From positions 134,006 to 198,005 of the forward strand of contig QFQU01000002.1 of NCBI GenBank assembly GCA_003248965.1: DNA of 64,000 nucleotides. Direction: 5' to 3'. Source of the stretch: Brevundimonas sp. (lineage in GTDB: Bacteria; Pseudomonadota; Alphaproteobacteria; Caulobacterales; Caulobacteraceae). This document shows, piece by piece, positions 50,719-59,238 of this stretch (the stretch's first letter is position 1; the number at the start of each line of letters is the position of its first letter). The translations under genes and the position numbers were made by a program. Below the pieces are notes generated by a model. The model searched no databases. It was not told the DNA's origin and was given only the letters and a program-made list of their open reading frames with translations.

Positions 50719-52191
50719 ATGACCCCTTCCCGCCGTTCCTTCCTGATGGGCGCCGCCGCCCTGTCCGCCGCCGTGGCCACGCCCGAGATGGTGCGCGCCG
50801 CCGCCGCCCTGGACGCCGCCGCCAGCGCGGACTGGGCCCTGGCCACCCGCGACGTCGAGGGCGACACCCCGCGTCAGGCCATGCGCCTGATTCATGGCCG
50901 GGCGCCCCGGGGGCTCGAAGGCGCCCTCTATCGCAACGGTCCGGCCAAGTTCCGGCGACCGGGCGGCTCGGCCACCCACTGGTTCGACGGCGACGGCATG
51001 ATGCGCGCCTTCCGTATCCGGGACGGTCAGGCGACGCTGGAGGCCCGGTTCGCCGACACGCCCAAACGTCGCACCGAAACCGCACTGGACGCCGTGGTCA
51101 CGCCCGGCTTCGGCACCAGAGGCGACGCGCGCGCCCGCATCGGGTCGAACGACGACGCCAACGCCGCCAACACCGCCGTCATGGCGGCCGGCGACAAGAT
51201 CTGGGCCCTGTGGGAGGCCGGTTCGCCCCTGGCGATGGAGGCGTCGGACCTGTCGACGAAAGGCTTCGTCACCCTGCGCGACGATCTGAAGGGGATGCCG
51301 TTCCAGGCCCATCCGCGCTACGCCCCCGACGGTACGATCTGGAATGTCGGCACGGCGGGCGGCCAGGCCGTGATCTGGCGGCTGAACCCCGACCGCAGCC
51401 TGAACGACGCCCAGGTCGTGCCGCTGCCGCGCGCCAGCTACATGCACGACTTCACCGCCACAGACCGGCATCTGATCCTGTTGCTGCAGCCCTGGGTGTT
51501 CGAAGGCCACGCCATGCCGGTCGTCTCGGCCCTGCACTGGCGGCCCGAGATGGGCACGCAGGTCCTGGTGCTGGACAAGGCCGACCTGTCGCAACGCCGG
51601 CTCTACGATCTGCCGGCCTTCTTCCACTTCCACCTGGGCGACGCCTGGGCCGAGCGGGACGGAACGATCCGTTTCGACGTGGCCGCCAGCAGCGATCCGC
51701 GCTTTGCGGTGGACGGCGCCAAGGTGCTGGTCGACGGGCGCGGGGTCGTGCCGGGCGATCCAGCCAGACTGGCCCTTGTGACCCTGCATCCCGACGGCCG
51801 CGCCGAGATGGTCTGCAGCGAGGTGGTCGGCGAATTCCCCAAGGCCGACCCGCGCCGCGCGGGCCTGAAGCGCCGCCTGACCGCACATACCTGGGGCGAG
51901 ACGCGCGGTCGCCCCCTGCCGACCGGCCTGGCCGTGCACGACTGGGACAAGGGCCGGTCGAACGCCTTCGAATTCGGCGTCCATCAGGTGGTTGAAGAGG
52001 CCGTCTTCGTGCCCAAGCCCGGCGCTGTGGCCGAGGATCAGGCCTGGCTGGTCGGCCCCTCGGTCAATCTGAAGGATGGCCGCACCGAACTGCACGTCTT
52101 CGACGTGGCGCGCATATCGGACGGGCCTGTGGCGACCTGGCAGGCCGAGGTGGCCCTGCCGGCGGGTTTCCACGGCGCCTGGGTCGGCTGA
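50719..52191 (+). CDS. Carotenoid oxygenase with Tat signal peptide
   Basis: A 490-residue retinal-pigment-epithelium-65-like non-haem iron enzyme that would cleave a carotenoid or related polyene with oxygen. A twin-arginine signal (SRRSFLMGAAALSAAVA) directs it, folded and metal-loaded, to the periplasm. The four iron-binding histidines are present: His198 (QAHPRY), His243 (MHDFTATD), His305 (FHFHLGDAW) and His485 (GFHGAWV). RNGPAKFRRPGG and HWFDGDGMMRAF are family hallmarks. It lies 26 bases after the DUF2141 gene and is probably co-transcribed. The substrate is unknown; caulobacters of this kind make carotenoids. Confidence 0.92.
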   Translation: MTPSRRSFLMGAAALSAAVATPEMVRAAAALDAAASADWALATRDVEGDTPRQAMRLIHGRAPRGLEGALYRNGPAKFRRPGGSATHWFDGDGMMRAFRIRDGQATLEARFADTPKRRTETALDAVVTPGFGTRGDARARIGSNDDANAANTAVMAAGDKIWALWEAGSPLAMEASDLSTKGFVTLRDDLKGMPFQAHPRYAPDGTIWNVGTAGGQAVIWRLNPDRSLNDAQVVPLPRASYMHDFTATDRHLILLLQPWVFEGHAMPVVSALHWRPEMGTQVLVLDKADLSQRRLYDLPAFFHFHLGDAWAERDGTIRFDVAASSDPRFAVDGAKVLVDGRGVVPGDPARLALVTLHPDGRAEMVCSEVVGEFPKADPRRAGLKRRLTAHTWGETRGRPLPTGLAVHDWDKGRSNAFEFGVHQVVEEAVFVPKPGAVAEDQAWLVGPSVNLKDGRTELHVFDVARISDGPVATWQAEVALPAGFHGAWVG

Positions 52192-52267
52192 ACGGGCCTG
52201 AAAGCCCCCGGGCACGGCGTTTGCGGGCCTTCACGGTTCGACAAGGCTGACGTGCCAAGGTGACACC

Positions 52268-53410
52268 ATGACCCCCGTCCAGACCCCCGCCGATCTGAAG
52301 CCCATCACGGCCCTGCGTTTCGGCGCGGCCATCTGGGTCGCCGTCTACACCTTCTGGGAAAACCTGGCCGGCGCGGGCCAGTCCGGCCTGGTGTCCAAAG
52401 GGTATCTGGGCGTCGAACTGTTCTTCGTCCTGTCGGGCTTCATCCTCAGCCACGTCTATCTGCAGTCGGCGGGCGAGAAGCGTTTCTCGTATCGCAGCTT
52501 CCTGTGGGCGCGGGTGGCGCGGGTCTATCCCTTGCATGTCGCCACCCTAATCGGGGTGGGGCTCCTGGCGGCGGCGGCCCTGATCGCGGGGATGAGCGTG
52601 GACGCCAATGTCCTGTCCTGGGCCTCGTTGCCGGCCAATCTTATGATGGTCCACGCCTGGGGCCTGGCGCCCGTGGCGGGCTGGAACCATCCGTCGTGGT
52701 CGATCTCGGCGGAGTGGTTCGCCTATCTGTGCTTTCCCCTGTTCGCCTTCGTCTTCTGGCGTCTGCGCGAAAAGCCCGTCGCGGCCGTGATCGGCGCGGC
52801 GGCCTTTCTGGCGGTGCTTTATTTCGTATTCGAGCAGACGGCGGGCTTTCCCCTGACCGAGGCCACCATCCGCTGGGGCGCGCTCAGGATCGTGCCCTGC
52901 TTCGCCCTGGGGTGCGCCCTCTACCTCGTCTATCGCAAGGCCCCGCTGAAGGCGCCCTGGACCTGTTCGGCGATCAGTTTCGGCCTGATGGTGCTCAGCG
53001 CCGCCTTGGGTTTGTGGGACGGGATCACCGTGCTGCTGGCCGGCGCCCTGATCCTGTCGCTGGCCTCGCTGCCGAACCAGCGCGCCGGTTGGCTGGCTTC
53101 GCGCCCGGCGGTCTACCTGGGCGAGATCAGCTACTCCGTCTATATGGTCTGCGTGCCGTGGAAGCTGCTGGCCGTCGGCCTGGCCGCCAAGCTGACGGAC
53201 GCGCCCGACAAGCATCTTCAAATTTTCGTGTGGTTGGCCATCCTGGCCCTGCTGCCCGTCGTGGCGGCCGTGTCCTATCACCTGATCGAACACCCGGCGC
53301 GCAAGGCTTTGCGCACGCTCGGCGCCCATAAGCGCAAGGTTTCAGACACGAATATGAAGCACGGCGATATGCCGAAACAACTTGCTACAGGGCGTGAACC
53401 CGTGGCCTAA
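52268..53410 (+). CDS. Acyltransferase 3 family protein (OafA/YrhL-like)
   Basis: A 380-residue inner-membrane protein with about ten helices. The first segment holds ITALRFGAAIWV and the catalytic-type region GYLGVELFFVLSGFILSHVY, and HPSWSISAEWFAYLCFPLF follows near residue 140, all typical of acyltransferase 3 enzymes that O-acetylate sugars of lipopolysaccharide, exopolysaccharide or peptidoglycan. The C-terminal 30 residues are cytoplasmic and basic. The acceptor is unknown. Confidence 0.9.
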   Translation: MTPVQTPADLKPITALRFGAAIWVAVYTFWENLAGAGQSGLVSKGYLGVELFFVLSGFILSHVYLQSAGEKRFSYRSFLWARVARVYPLHVATLIGVGLLAAAALIAGMSVDANVLSWASLPANLMMVHAWGLAPVAGWNHPSWSISAEWFAYLCFPLFAFVFWRLREKPVAAVIGAAAFLAVLYFVFEQTAGFPLTEATIRWGALRIVPCFALGCALYLVYRKAPLKAPWTCSAISFGLMVLSAALGLWDGITVLLAGALILSLASLPNQRAGWLASRPAVYLGEISYSVYMVCVPWKLLAVGLAAKLTDAPDKHLQIFVWLAILALLPVVAAVSYHLIEHPARKALRTLGAHKRKVSDTNMKHGDMPKQLATGREPVA

Positions 53411-53445
53411 AGGAGGTTCCTTAGGCAGGTCGGGAAATCCTAAGC

Positions 53446-53976
53446 ATGTCGAAACGGCTGAAAGCCGCCGCGGTTGCGGCGACCCTCGGTTTTTTTGCGT
53501 TGGGCGCCGTGCCCTCTTCCGCAAAGGCTGACGAGCCGTATTGGCAATGCGTGACCTTCGCCCGCATGTTCTCGGGCATCAACATCTTCGGCGACGCCTG
53601 GACCTGGTGGCGCCAGGCCACCGCCAACTTCCGCACCGGCAAGGCGCCTGAAACCGGCTCCGTCCTGGTGTTCCGCCCCGAGGGCCGCATGAGCCGGGGC
53701 CATGTCGCCGTCGTTTCCGACATCCTGACCGACCGCGTCGTGCGCGTGACCCACGCCAACTGGGGCGGCAGCCGCGGCAAGGTGGAGGAGAACGTCACCG
53801 TCGTGGACGTTTCGCCCGCCAACGACTGGTCGCAGGTCAAGGTCTGGTACAATCCGATCAACGGCCTGGGCACGACGGTCTATCCGACCTACGGCTTCAT
53901 CTACAAAGGCGCCCGCGACGCCTTCGACGCCGGCCGCCAGATCGCCGCCAACGCGACCGGCCAAGGCCAGCACTAA
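53446..53976 (+). CDS. Secreted CHAP-domain protein (putative peptidoglycan hydrolase)
   Basis: A 176-residue exported protein. A signal peptide (VAATLGFFALGAVPSSAKAD) is followed by a CHAP amidase/peptidase domain with the catalytic Cys35 (QCVTFAR), the catalytic His in RGHVAVVSD (about 87) and HANW (about 108), which supplies the third polar residue. CHAP enzymes cleave peptide cross-links or amide bonds in peptidoglycan. The compact form without a binding domain is widespread in alphaproteobacteria. AGGAGG lies upstream at 53411-53416, rather far from the ATG. Confidence 0.87.
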   Translation: MSKRLKAAAVAATLGFFALGAVPSSAKADEPYWQCVTFARMFSGINIFGDAWTWWRQATANFRTGKAPETGSVLVFRPEGRMSRGHVAVVSDILTDRVVRVTHANWGGSRGKVEENVTVVDVSPANDWSQVKVWYNPINGLGTTVYPTYGFIYKGARDAFDAGRQIAANATGQGQH

Positions 53977-53990
53977 GACCACACGTCTCG

Positions 53991-54015
53991 CCCCCGCCGG
54001 CTTGCGCCGCGGGGG
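53991..54015 (+). terminator. Weak stem-loop after the CHAP gene
   Basis: Seven-base stem (CCCCCGC / GCGGGGG) with an 11-base loop, but no T-run. It is a possible 3' end structure only. Confidence 0.3.
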
Positions 54016-54036
54016 TTCGCGCGCGATAGGCGGCGT

Positions 54037-54834
54037 ATGACCCAATCCAGCGACATGACCTACGCCGGCTATCTGGCGTTGGACGACCTGCTTTCGGCGC
54101 AACATCCGCTGTCGGACCAGCATGACGAGATGCTGTTCGTCATCATCCACCAGACCAAGGAACTGTGGCTCAAACAGATGCTGCACGAGGTGGCGCTGGC
54201 CCAGACCCTGGTCCGCGGCGGCGACCTGGTGCCCGCTTACAAGAGCCTGGCGCGGGTCAGCCGCATCCAGGCGGTGATGACCCAGAGCTGGGACATCCTG
54301 TCGACCATGACGCCGGCGGACTATCTGCGGTTCCGAGGCGTGCTGGGATCGTCGTCCGGCTTCCAGAGCGACCAGTTCCGGCGGTTCGAGGCCATGCTGG
54401 GCCTGAAGGACGCCAGCTTCCTGAAGTTCCATGTCGAACGCCCGGCCGCCCATGCCGCGCTTGAGGCCGCTATCGCCGCGCCCAGCCTGTACGACGACGC
54501 CCTGGCCCAGCTGGCGATCGCCGGCCTGCCCGTGCCGGTCGCCGTGCTGGATCGCGACGTGACCCAGCCCTACGAGCCGTCAGAGGCGGTCGAAGCCGCC
54601 TGGCTGGAGGTCTATCGCGACACGGAACGCTGGTGGGCCCTGTATCAGCTGGCCGAAAAGCTGGTCGATCTGGACGATGCGCTTCTGACCTGGCGGCACA
54701 AGCATGTGGTGACGGTCGAACGGATCATCGGCCGCCGACGCGGCACCGGGGGCACCGAGGGGGCGGCCTATCTGGCCTCGACCCTGACCAAGCGCTGCTT
54801 TCCCGAACTGTGGTCCCTGCGCACCAAACTTTGA
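54037..54834 (+). CDS. kynA: Tryptophan 2,3-dioxygenase
   Basis: Haem enzyme that opens the indole ring of tryptophan to N-formylkynurenine, the first step of the kynurenine pathway. It is 265 residues with the signature QHPLSDQHDEMLFVIIHQTKELWLKQMLHE (about 25-54), SSGFQSDQFRRFE, and the distal segment LDDALLTWRHKHVVTVERIIGRRRGTGGTEGAAYL, which holds the proximal haem histidine. No other kynurenine genes (kynB or kynU) are adjacent. Confidence 0.95.
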   Translation: MTQSSDMTYAGYLALDDLLSAQHPLSDQHDEMLFVIIHQTKELWLKQMLHEVALAQTLVRGGDLVPAYKSLARVSRIQAVMTQSWDILSTMTPADYLRFRGVLGSSSGFQSDQFRRFEAMLGLKDASFLKFHVERPAAHAALEAAIAAPSLYDDALAQLAIAGLPVPVAVLDRDVTQPYEPSEAVEAAWLEVYRDTERWWALYQLAEKLVDLDDALLTWRHKHVVTVERIIGRRRGTGGTEGAAYLASTLTKRCFPELWSLRTKL

Positions 54835-54908
54835 TGTCGCAGGGCGGCAACCAAGGCCGCCTTCCGTCCATTTCGCCATCGACCGCAATTGCGGAAGGAA
54901 TGGACGAG

Positions 54909-55394
54909 ATGAGCAATCCAAACGCCCACGACATCAAGGTTTTGAACGGCCTGATCGAAACGACGCTGGACAGCGCCGACGGCTATCGCGAGGCCGCCGA
55001 ACAGACGGACGACGCCCACTATCGCACCCTGTTCCAGCGTCGCGCCGCCGAGCGTCAGCAGATCGCCGATGACCTGTCGGCCGCCGTGCGGGGTCTGGGC
55101 GGCGACCCGGAATCCGACGGCTCCATCCTGGCGAAGGCGCACCGCGCCTTTCTTGACGTGAAACACGCCCTGCTGCGCAACGACGACTCCGTCGTGGGGT
55201 CGATCAACGCGGGCGAGGGCTTCATCGCCGCCAAATACGACAAGGCCCTGGAGGACGGCGGCATCTCCGCCACCACGCGCGAGACCATTCGTCGGGCCCA
55301 TGCCGCCGTAAAGGTCGAGCACGATCAGATGGAGGCCCTGAAACACAGTCTGGAAGGCCAGCGCACCGAGGCCAATCCCCTCTTCCCGCACTGA
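54909..55394 (+). CDS. Ferritin-like four-helix-bundle protein (DUF2383, PA2169 family)
   Basis: A 161-residue cytosolic helical protein: LNGLIETTLDSADGYREAAEQTDD, RTLFQRRAAERQQIADDLSAAVRGLGG, FLDVKHALLRNDDSVVGSINAGEGFIAAKYDKALE and VKVEHDQMEALKHSL. Glutamates and histidines in ferritin-like spacing suggest a di-metal site, but no function is established. GGAAGGA at 54893-54899 is nine bases before the ATG at 54909 and directly touches the alternative ATG at 54900, so the later start is preferred. Confidence 0.85.
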   Translation: MSNPNAHDIKVLNGLIETTLDSADGYREAAEQTDDAHYRTLFQRRAAERQQIADDLSAAVRGLGGDPESDGSILAKAHRAFLDVKHALLRNDDSVVGSINAGEGFIAAKYDKALEDGGISATTRETIRRAHAAVKVEHDQMEALKHSLEGQRTEANPLFPH

Positions 55395-55410
55395 TCGCAC
55401 CTCAGGCATG

Positions 55411-55441
55411 AAAAAGGCCCCGGCGTCACCGCCGGGGCCTT
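55411..55441 (-). terminator. Intrinsic terminator of trmD-rplS
   Basis: Perfect 12-bp stem (AAGGCCCCGGCG / CGCCGGGGCCTT) with a 4-base loop. The run of five Ts is on the minus strand, so it serves the trmD-rplS transcript, although it can also stop the convergent ferritin-like gene. Confidence 0.88.
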
Positions 55442-55467
55442 GATCGTTTCGGCAGGAGCCCGAAGCC

Positions 55468-55893
55468 TTAGGCTTCGTCGCCGCCCTTGTCGGCCGAGCC
55501 GGTTTCCGGAACCACGGCGCCCTTGGCCGGGCGGACCGTCTGGCGCTCGGCGATACGCGCCGACTTGCCGCGACGATCGCGCAGATAATAGAGCTTGGCG
55601 CGACGCACGACGCCGCGGCGCTTCACTTCGATGGACTCGACGTTCGGCGACAGAATGGGGAATTTACGCTCGACGCCTTCGCCGAACGAGATCTTGCGGA
55701 CGGTGAAGGTCTCGTTCACGCCGCCGCCGTCACGGGCGATGCAGACGCCTTCGAAGGCCTGAACGCGCTCGCGCTCGCCTTCCTTGATCTTCACGTTGAC
55801 GCGCAGGGTGTCGCCGGGCTGGAATTCCGGAATCTTGCGCTCGCCCAGAACGCGGGCTTTTTCTTCAGCTTCCAGCTGTTGAACGATGTTCAT
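55468..55893 (-). CDS. rplS: 50S ribosomal protein L19
   Basis: Ribosomal protein at the 30S-50S interface. It is 141 residues from MNIVQQLEAEEKARVLGERKIPEFQPGDT, with GVCIARDGGGVNETFTVRKISFGEGVERKFP and KVxRRGxVRRAKLYYLRDRRGKSARI-type conserved blocks. The tail after residue 115 is a short variable extension. The ATG is one base after the trmD stop, so the two are translationally coupled. Confidence 0.97.
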   Translation of the reverse strand: MNIVQQLEAEEKARVLGERKIPEFQPGDTLRVNVKIKEGERERVQAFEGVCIARDGGGVNETFTVRKISFGEGVERKFPILSPNVESIEVKRRGVVRRAKLYYLRDRRGKSARIAERQTVRPAKGAVVPETGSADKGGDEA

Positions 55894-55894
55894 G

Positions 55895-56620
55895 TCATTT
55901 CTCCTCGAGCTTTGCGCTCTTTACCTGTGAGTTGGCGAGATGCGCCTGCCAGAGGTCCGGCCGCCGCTCCCGCGTAGTCAGTTCCCGTTGCGCCTGACGC
56001 CATTGGTCGACCTTCTTGTGGTCGCCCGACAGCAGCACCTCGGGTATCTCCAGCCCCTCGAACGTCCGCGGTCGCGTGTACTGCGGGTGTTCCAGAAGCC
56101 CATCCTCGAAGCTTTCGGACGACAGGCTGTCGCCTGAACCGAGCACGCCGGGGATCAGTCTTACGCACGCCTCGATCGCGACCATCGCCGCCGCCTCGCC
56201 ACCGGCGAGAACCGCGTCTCCGACCGAGACCTCCTCGAACCCGCGTGCGTCGAGCACCCGCTGGTCCACCCCCTCGAAACGGCCGCACAGCACGACGATC
56301 CCGTCGGCCTTCGCCCATTCCCTGACGCGCGCCTGGGTCAGGGGCCTGCCCCTGGCGCTCATGTACAAAAGCGGCCGTCTTGGTCCCGGCAGGCTATCGA
56401 CCGCCCGAGCCACCACGTCCGCCTTAAGCACAGCCCCCGGCCCGCCACCCGCAGGGGTGTCGTCCAGGAAGCCGCGCGTATCTGTGGAAAAGGCGCGGAT
56501 GTCAACCGTTTCCAGGCTCCACAAGCCCTTCTCCCGCCAGGCCGTGCCGATCAGCGACACCCCGAGCGGACCTGGAAAGGCCTCGGGGAACATGGTCAGG
56601 ACGGTCGCGGTGAAGGGCAT
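55895..56620 (-). CDS. trmD: tRNA (guanine-N1-)-methyltransferase
   Basis: Methylates G37 next to the anticodon to prevent frameshifting. It is 241 residues with the SPOUT knot features TVLTMFPEAFPGPLGVSLIGTAWR, DDTPAGGGPGAVLKADV, LVVLCGRFEGVDQRVLDARG-type segment (VLCGRFEGVDQRVL), SVGDAVLAGGEAAAMV, and the C-terminal YTRPRTFEGLEIPEVLLSGDH. Start MPFTATVLTMFPEAF. rimM and rpsP, usual upstream neighbours, are not present; the next gene upstream is on the other strand. Confidence 0.96.
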   Translation of the reverse strand: MPFTATVLTMFPEAFPGPLGVSLIGTAWREKGLWSLETVDIRAFSTDTRGFLDDTPAGGGPGAVLKADVVARAVDSLPGPRRPLLYMSARGRPLTQARVREWAKADGIVVLCGRFEGVDQRVLDARGFEEVSVGDAVLAGGEAAAMVAIEACVRLIPGVLGSGDSLSSESFEDGLLEHPQYTRPRTFEGLEIPEVLLSGDHKKVDQWRQAQRELTTRERRPDLWQAHLANSQVKSAKLEEK

Positions 56621-56727
56621 GGCGGCGGCTCATACACCAAAGCCTCGCCGCCCGCGAGGCGAGGCGGTCGTCGAACGCGGGTCCAGAAGGTCGAAGACGC
56701 TTCGTGCCACACCGTCCCTGCAACCAA

Positions 56728-56760
56728 GGTCAAGCTTGGGCGTTCGAACAAAGCTTGACC
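56728..56760. promoter_or_regulatory. Inverted repeat upstream of the entericidin-like gene
   Basis: Perfect 10-base arms (GGTCAAGCTT / AAGCTTGACC) separated by 13 bases that themselves contain GTTCGAAC. The right arm ends 15 bases before the start codon, so the structure is either an operator or a hairpin in the mRNA leader. Confidence 0.55.
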
Positions 56761-56775
56761 ATAAAGAGGTTTATC

Positions 56776-56913
56776 ATGCGCAAGATCATCGCCTTCTCGC
56801 TCGTCGCCGCCGCCCTGACGGTCTCGGCCTGCAACACCATCGCCGGCGTCGGCCGCGACGTGTCGGCGGCCGGTTCGGCCGTGACCCAGGGCGCCAACGA
56901 CGCCAAACGCTAA
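56776..56913 (+). CDS. Entericidin A/B-family lipoprotein
   Basis: A 45-residue lipoprotein: MRKIIAFSLVAAALTVSAC (lipobox VSAC, Cys19), then NTIAGVGRDVSAAGSAVTQGA, the entericidin pattern. Entericidins are tiny membrane lipoproteins, in enterobacteria a toxin-antidote pair for stationary-phase lysis; here only one copy exists. The frame is open 24 codons upstream, but AAGAGG six bases before the ATG at 56776 and the signal peptide decide the start. Confidence 0.88.
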   Translation: MRKIIAFSLVAAALTVSACNTIAGVGRDVSAAGSAVTQGANDAKR

Positions 56914-57005
56914 AGCGGGCTTGGGGAAACGAGGGGGTGACGCGCCTTCTCGTTTCCGTCGCAGGACGGTGCTAGCCTGATCCCGCAATCCGAAGGAGAT
57001 GGATC

Positions 57006-57398
57006 ATGGGCATACTGGACAATGTGCTGAACGGCCTGGGCGGCGATGCGGCCGGCGGCGTCGGCGACCTTCTGCGAGGCCAGGGCGGCGTCGGCGGTCT
57101 GGTGGAGAAGTTCAACCAGGCGGGCCTGGCCGACGTGGTCGGCTCCTGGATCGGGACCGGCGCCAACGCCAATATTTCGGCCGAGCAGATCACCGCCGTG
57201 ATCGGTCACGGCCCCTTGGCCGACATCGCCGCCAAGATGGGCGTCACGCCCCAGCAGGCGGGAGAGACCCTGGCGGGCTTGCTGCCCGAAGCCATCGACC
57301 GCCTGACGCCCGGCGGACAGCTGAACGGCGCCGACGACCTGCTGGGCAATCTGCCAGGCGGCCTGGGCGACATGATCGGCGGCTTTCTGAAACGCTGA
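57006..57398 (+). CDS. YidB-like protein (DUF937)
   Basis: A 130-residue protein with MGILDNVLNGLGGDAAGGVGDLL, then LVEKFNQAGLADVVGSWIGTGANANISAEQITAVIGHGPLADIAAKMGVTPQQAGETLAGLLPEAIDRLTPGG, the DUF937/YidB signature. It is helical and Gly-rich, with unknown function. Start follows AAGGAGATGG (57 bases region 56993-57002). It is convergent with the AmpG-like transporter gene, whose stop lies 22 bases away. Confidence 0.85.
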   Translation: MGILDNVLNGLGGDAAGGVGDLLRGQGGVGGLVEKFNQAGLADVVGSWIGTGANANISAEQITAVIGHGPLADIAAKMGVTPQQAGETLAGLLPEAIDRLTPGGQLNGADDLLGNLPGGLGDMIGGFLKR

Positions 57399-57419
57399 CA
57401 GCCTACGGCCATCGTGGCG

Positions 57420-59198
57420 TCAGGAGGGCTGACCCTCGGTCGCCGCGATGGCCGGGTCGACGTCCTCCTCCGCCTTTCGGCGTGCTTCCAGCGCGGTCTG
57501 TTTGCCGGCCACCACGAAGGCCAGGACAATGGCGAACAGCCCGATGACGACCGAGTAGAGGAAGAAGACGACATAGCCCGCGCCCAGGGCGGCCGGGCTG
57601 ACGCCGCTGGTCGCTGCGCCGGTCGCCAGCGCCCCCTCCGGCAGGCGCGCGAACAGGCCTCTCAGGCCCGCGAACGGCCCCCCGCCCTCGGCGGCCCGGG
57701 CTGCCGCCTCGACGATACGGCCCGACTGGGAGGCGATCAGCTTGCCGGGCAAGGCATAGAGCGAACTGAACAGGGCGTACTGCGTCGCAGTGAAGCCGAT
57801 CGACGTCAGGCTGGACATATAGGCGATCAGGGCCGTGCCGGCGTAGCCGGTGGCGACGTTGTCCACCCCGATAGCCACGGTCAGGGCCGACAGACTGGGC
57901 CCCTGGGTCGCCAGCCAGGCGAAGACCAGGTTGGACACCGGGCTCATGAAGGCGCCGATGACCATGGTGCGGATCAGGCCTAGCCGGGCCACCGACCACC
58001 CGCCGACGAAGATGCCCAGCGAGGTCATCACCACGCCAAACACCTTTCGCACCTCGGCCAGCTCGGTCTTGGAGAAACCGAGGTCCAGGTAGAAGGGATT
58101 CATGATGTTCAGCACGAAGTCGGCCAGGCGATAGACGCAGATCAGGGCCAGGATCAGGGTCGCGACGCCCGCGAACCGCTTATAGAAATCGGCCAGCGGC
58201 GCGCCGAAAGAGCCCGCCAGATAGGCGCCGGGTCGTGTCTTCACGCCGGGAATGGGCCAGCAGGCCAGCACCATCAGCGCCAAGCCACCGAACACCGCCA
58301 GCACCTGCAGATAGACCCCGCCCGGTTTCGCCGCCCAGGCCTGCGTGATCGCGGCCTTACCCTCTGCGCTCAGACCGAACAGGCCCAGCAGGCCGTTCAG
58401 CGGATCGGCCTGCGCCGTCAAACCCGAGCCCACCACCATCGCGGCGGCGATGATGACCACCAGCCGGGCGATCCATTCCAGCACTTCGAGACGGGGCCGC
58501 GACGGAATGCCCGTGACCGGAATGGGCCGGATCACATGCGCCTTCTCGCGTGGCGCGAACAGCACTCCGGCGACGCCGAAGCCCATCAGCGCGGCCATCA
58601 CTGCATAGGACAGGTTCCAGTTATAAAGGTCAGCCAGAACCAGGGGCACGGCGCCGGCGACGATCTGGGCGACGCGATAGCCCAACTGATAGCTGGCGGC
58701 CATGGCGCCGTGGCGCGTGTCGTCCGCCGCCTCGATACGCCAGGCGTCGATGACGATGTCCTGTGTGGCGCCGAAGAAACCGACCAGAACAGCGAACATT
58801 GCAACCTGCGGCAAGGCGGTCGCGGGGTTGAGGCCTGAGATCGACCACAGGCCGAAGATGACGACGGCCTGGGTGACCAGCATCCATGATCGGCGGTGGC
58901 CCAGATATTTGGTCAGTAGGGGAATGTGGGTCCGATCGATCAGCGGCGCCCAGACGAACTTCAGCGAATAGGACAGAGTCGCCAGGGCGAAGAAGCCGAT
59001 CATCGCCAGAGACAGGCCGCTCTCGCGCAGCCAGGCCGAAAGCGTGTCGAAGATCAGAAGATTGGGCAGGCCCGCCGAAAAGCCCAGCAGCAGCATGATG
59101 AAGACGCGACGCTCGCCATAGACGGCCAGACCTCCGAAGCGGCTCGCGGGCTTGCCTCCCGCAGGGACGGCGGCGGAGGACGAGGCTTTGTCGGTCAT
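57420..59198 (-). CDS. AmpG-like MFS transporter
   Basis: A 592-residue inner-membrane transporter with about fourteen hydrophobic segments. It opens with RVFIMLLLGFSAGLPNLLIFDTLSAWLRESGLSLAMIGFFALATLSYSLKFVWAPLIDR, the AmpG hallmark. DIVIDAWRIEAADD and the late GYAGTALIAYMSSLTSIGFTATQYALFSSLYALPGK are also typical. AmpG imports anhydromuropeptides for cell-wall recycling and beta-lactamase induction. An approximately 70-residue insert with extra helices lies in the middle. No amidase or beta-lactamase gene is adjacent. Confidence 0.88.
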   Translation of the reverse strand: MTDKASSSAAVPAGGKPASRFGGLAVYGERRVFIMLLLGFSAGLPNLLIFDTLSAWLRESGLSLAMIGFFALATLSYSLKFVWAPLIDRTHIPLLTKYLGHRRSWMLVTQAVVIFGLWSISGLNPATALPQVAMFAVLVGFFGATQDIVIDAWRIEAADDTRHGAMAASYQLGYRVAQIVAGAVPLVLADLYNWNLSYAVMAALMGFGVAGVLFAPREKAHVIRPIPVTGIPSRPRLEVLEWIARLVVIIAAAMVVGSGLTAQADPLNGLLGLFGLSAEGKAAITQAWAAKPGGVYLQVLAVFGGLALMVLACWPIPGVKTRPGAYLAGSFGAPLADFYKRFAGVATLILALICVYRLADFVLNIMNPFYLDLGFSKTELAEVRKVFGVVMTSLGIFVGGWSVARLGLIRTMVIGAFMSPVSNLVFAWLATQGPSLSALTVAIGVDNVATGYAGTALIAYMSSLTSIGFTATQYALFSSLYALPGKLIASQSGRIVEAAARAAEGGGPFAGLRGLFARLPEGALATGAATSGVSPAALGAGYVVFFLYSVVIGLFAIVLAFVVAGKQTALEARRKAEEDVDPAIAATEGQPS

Positions 59199-59238
59199 GA
59201 AACGCTCCGGCGGCGGCCGGAACGCGGACGCCTGAATC

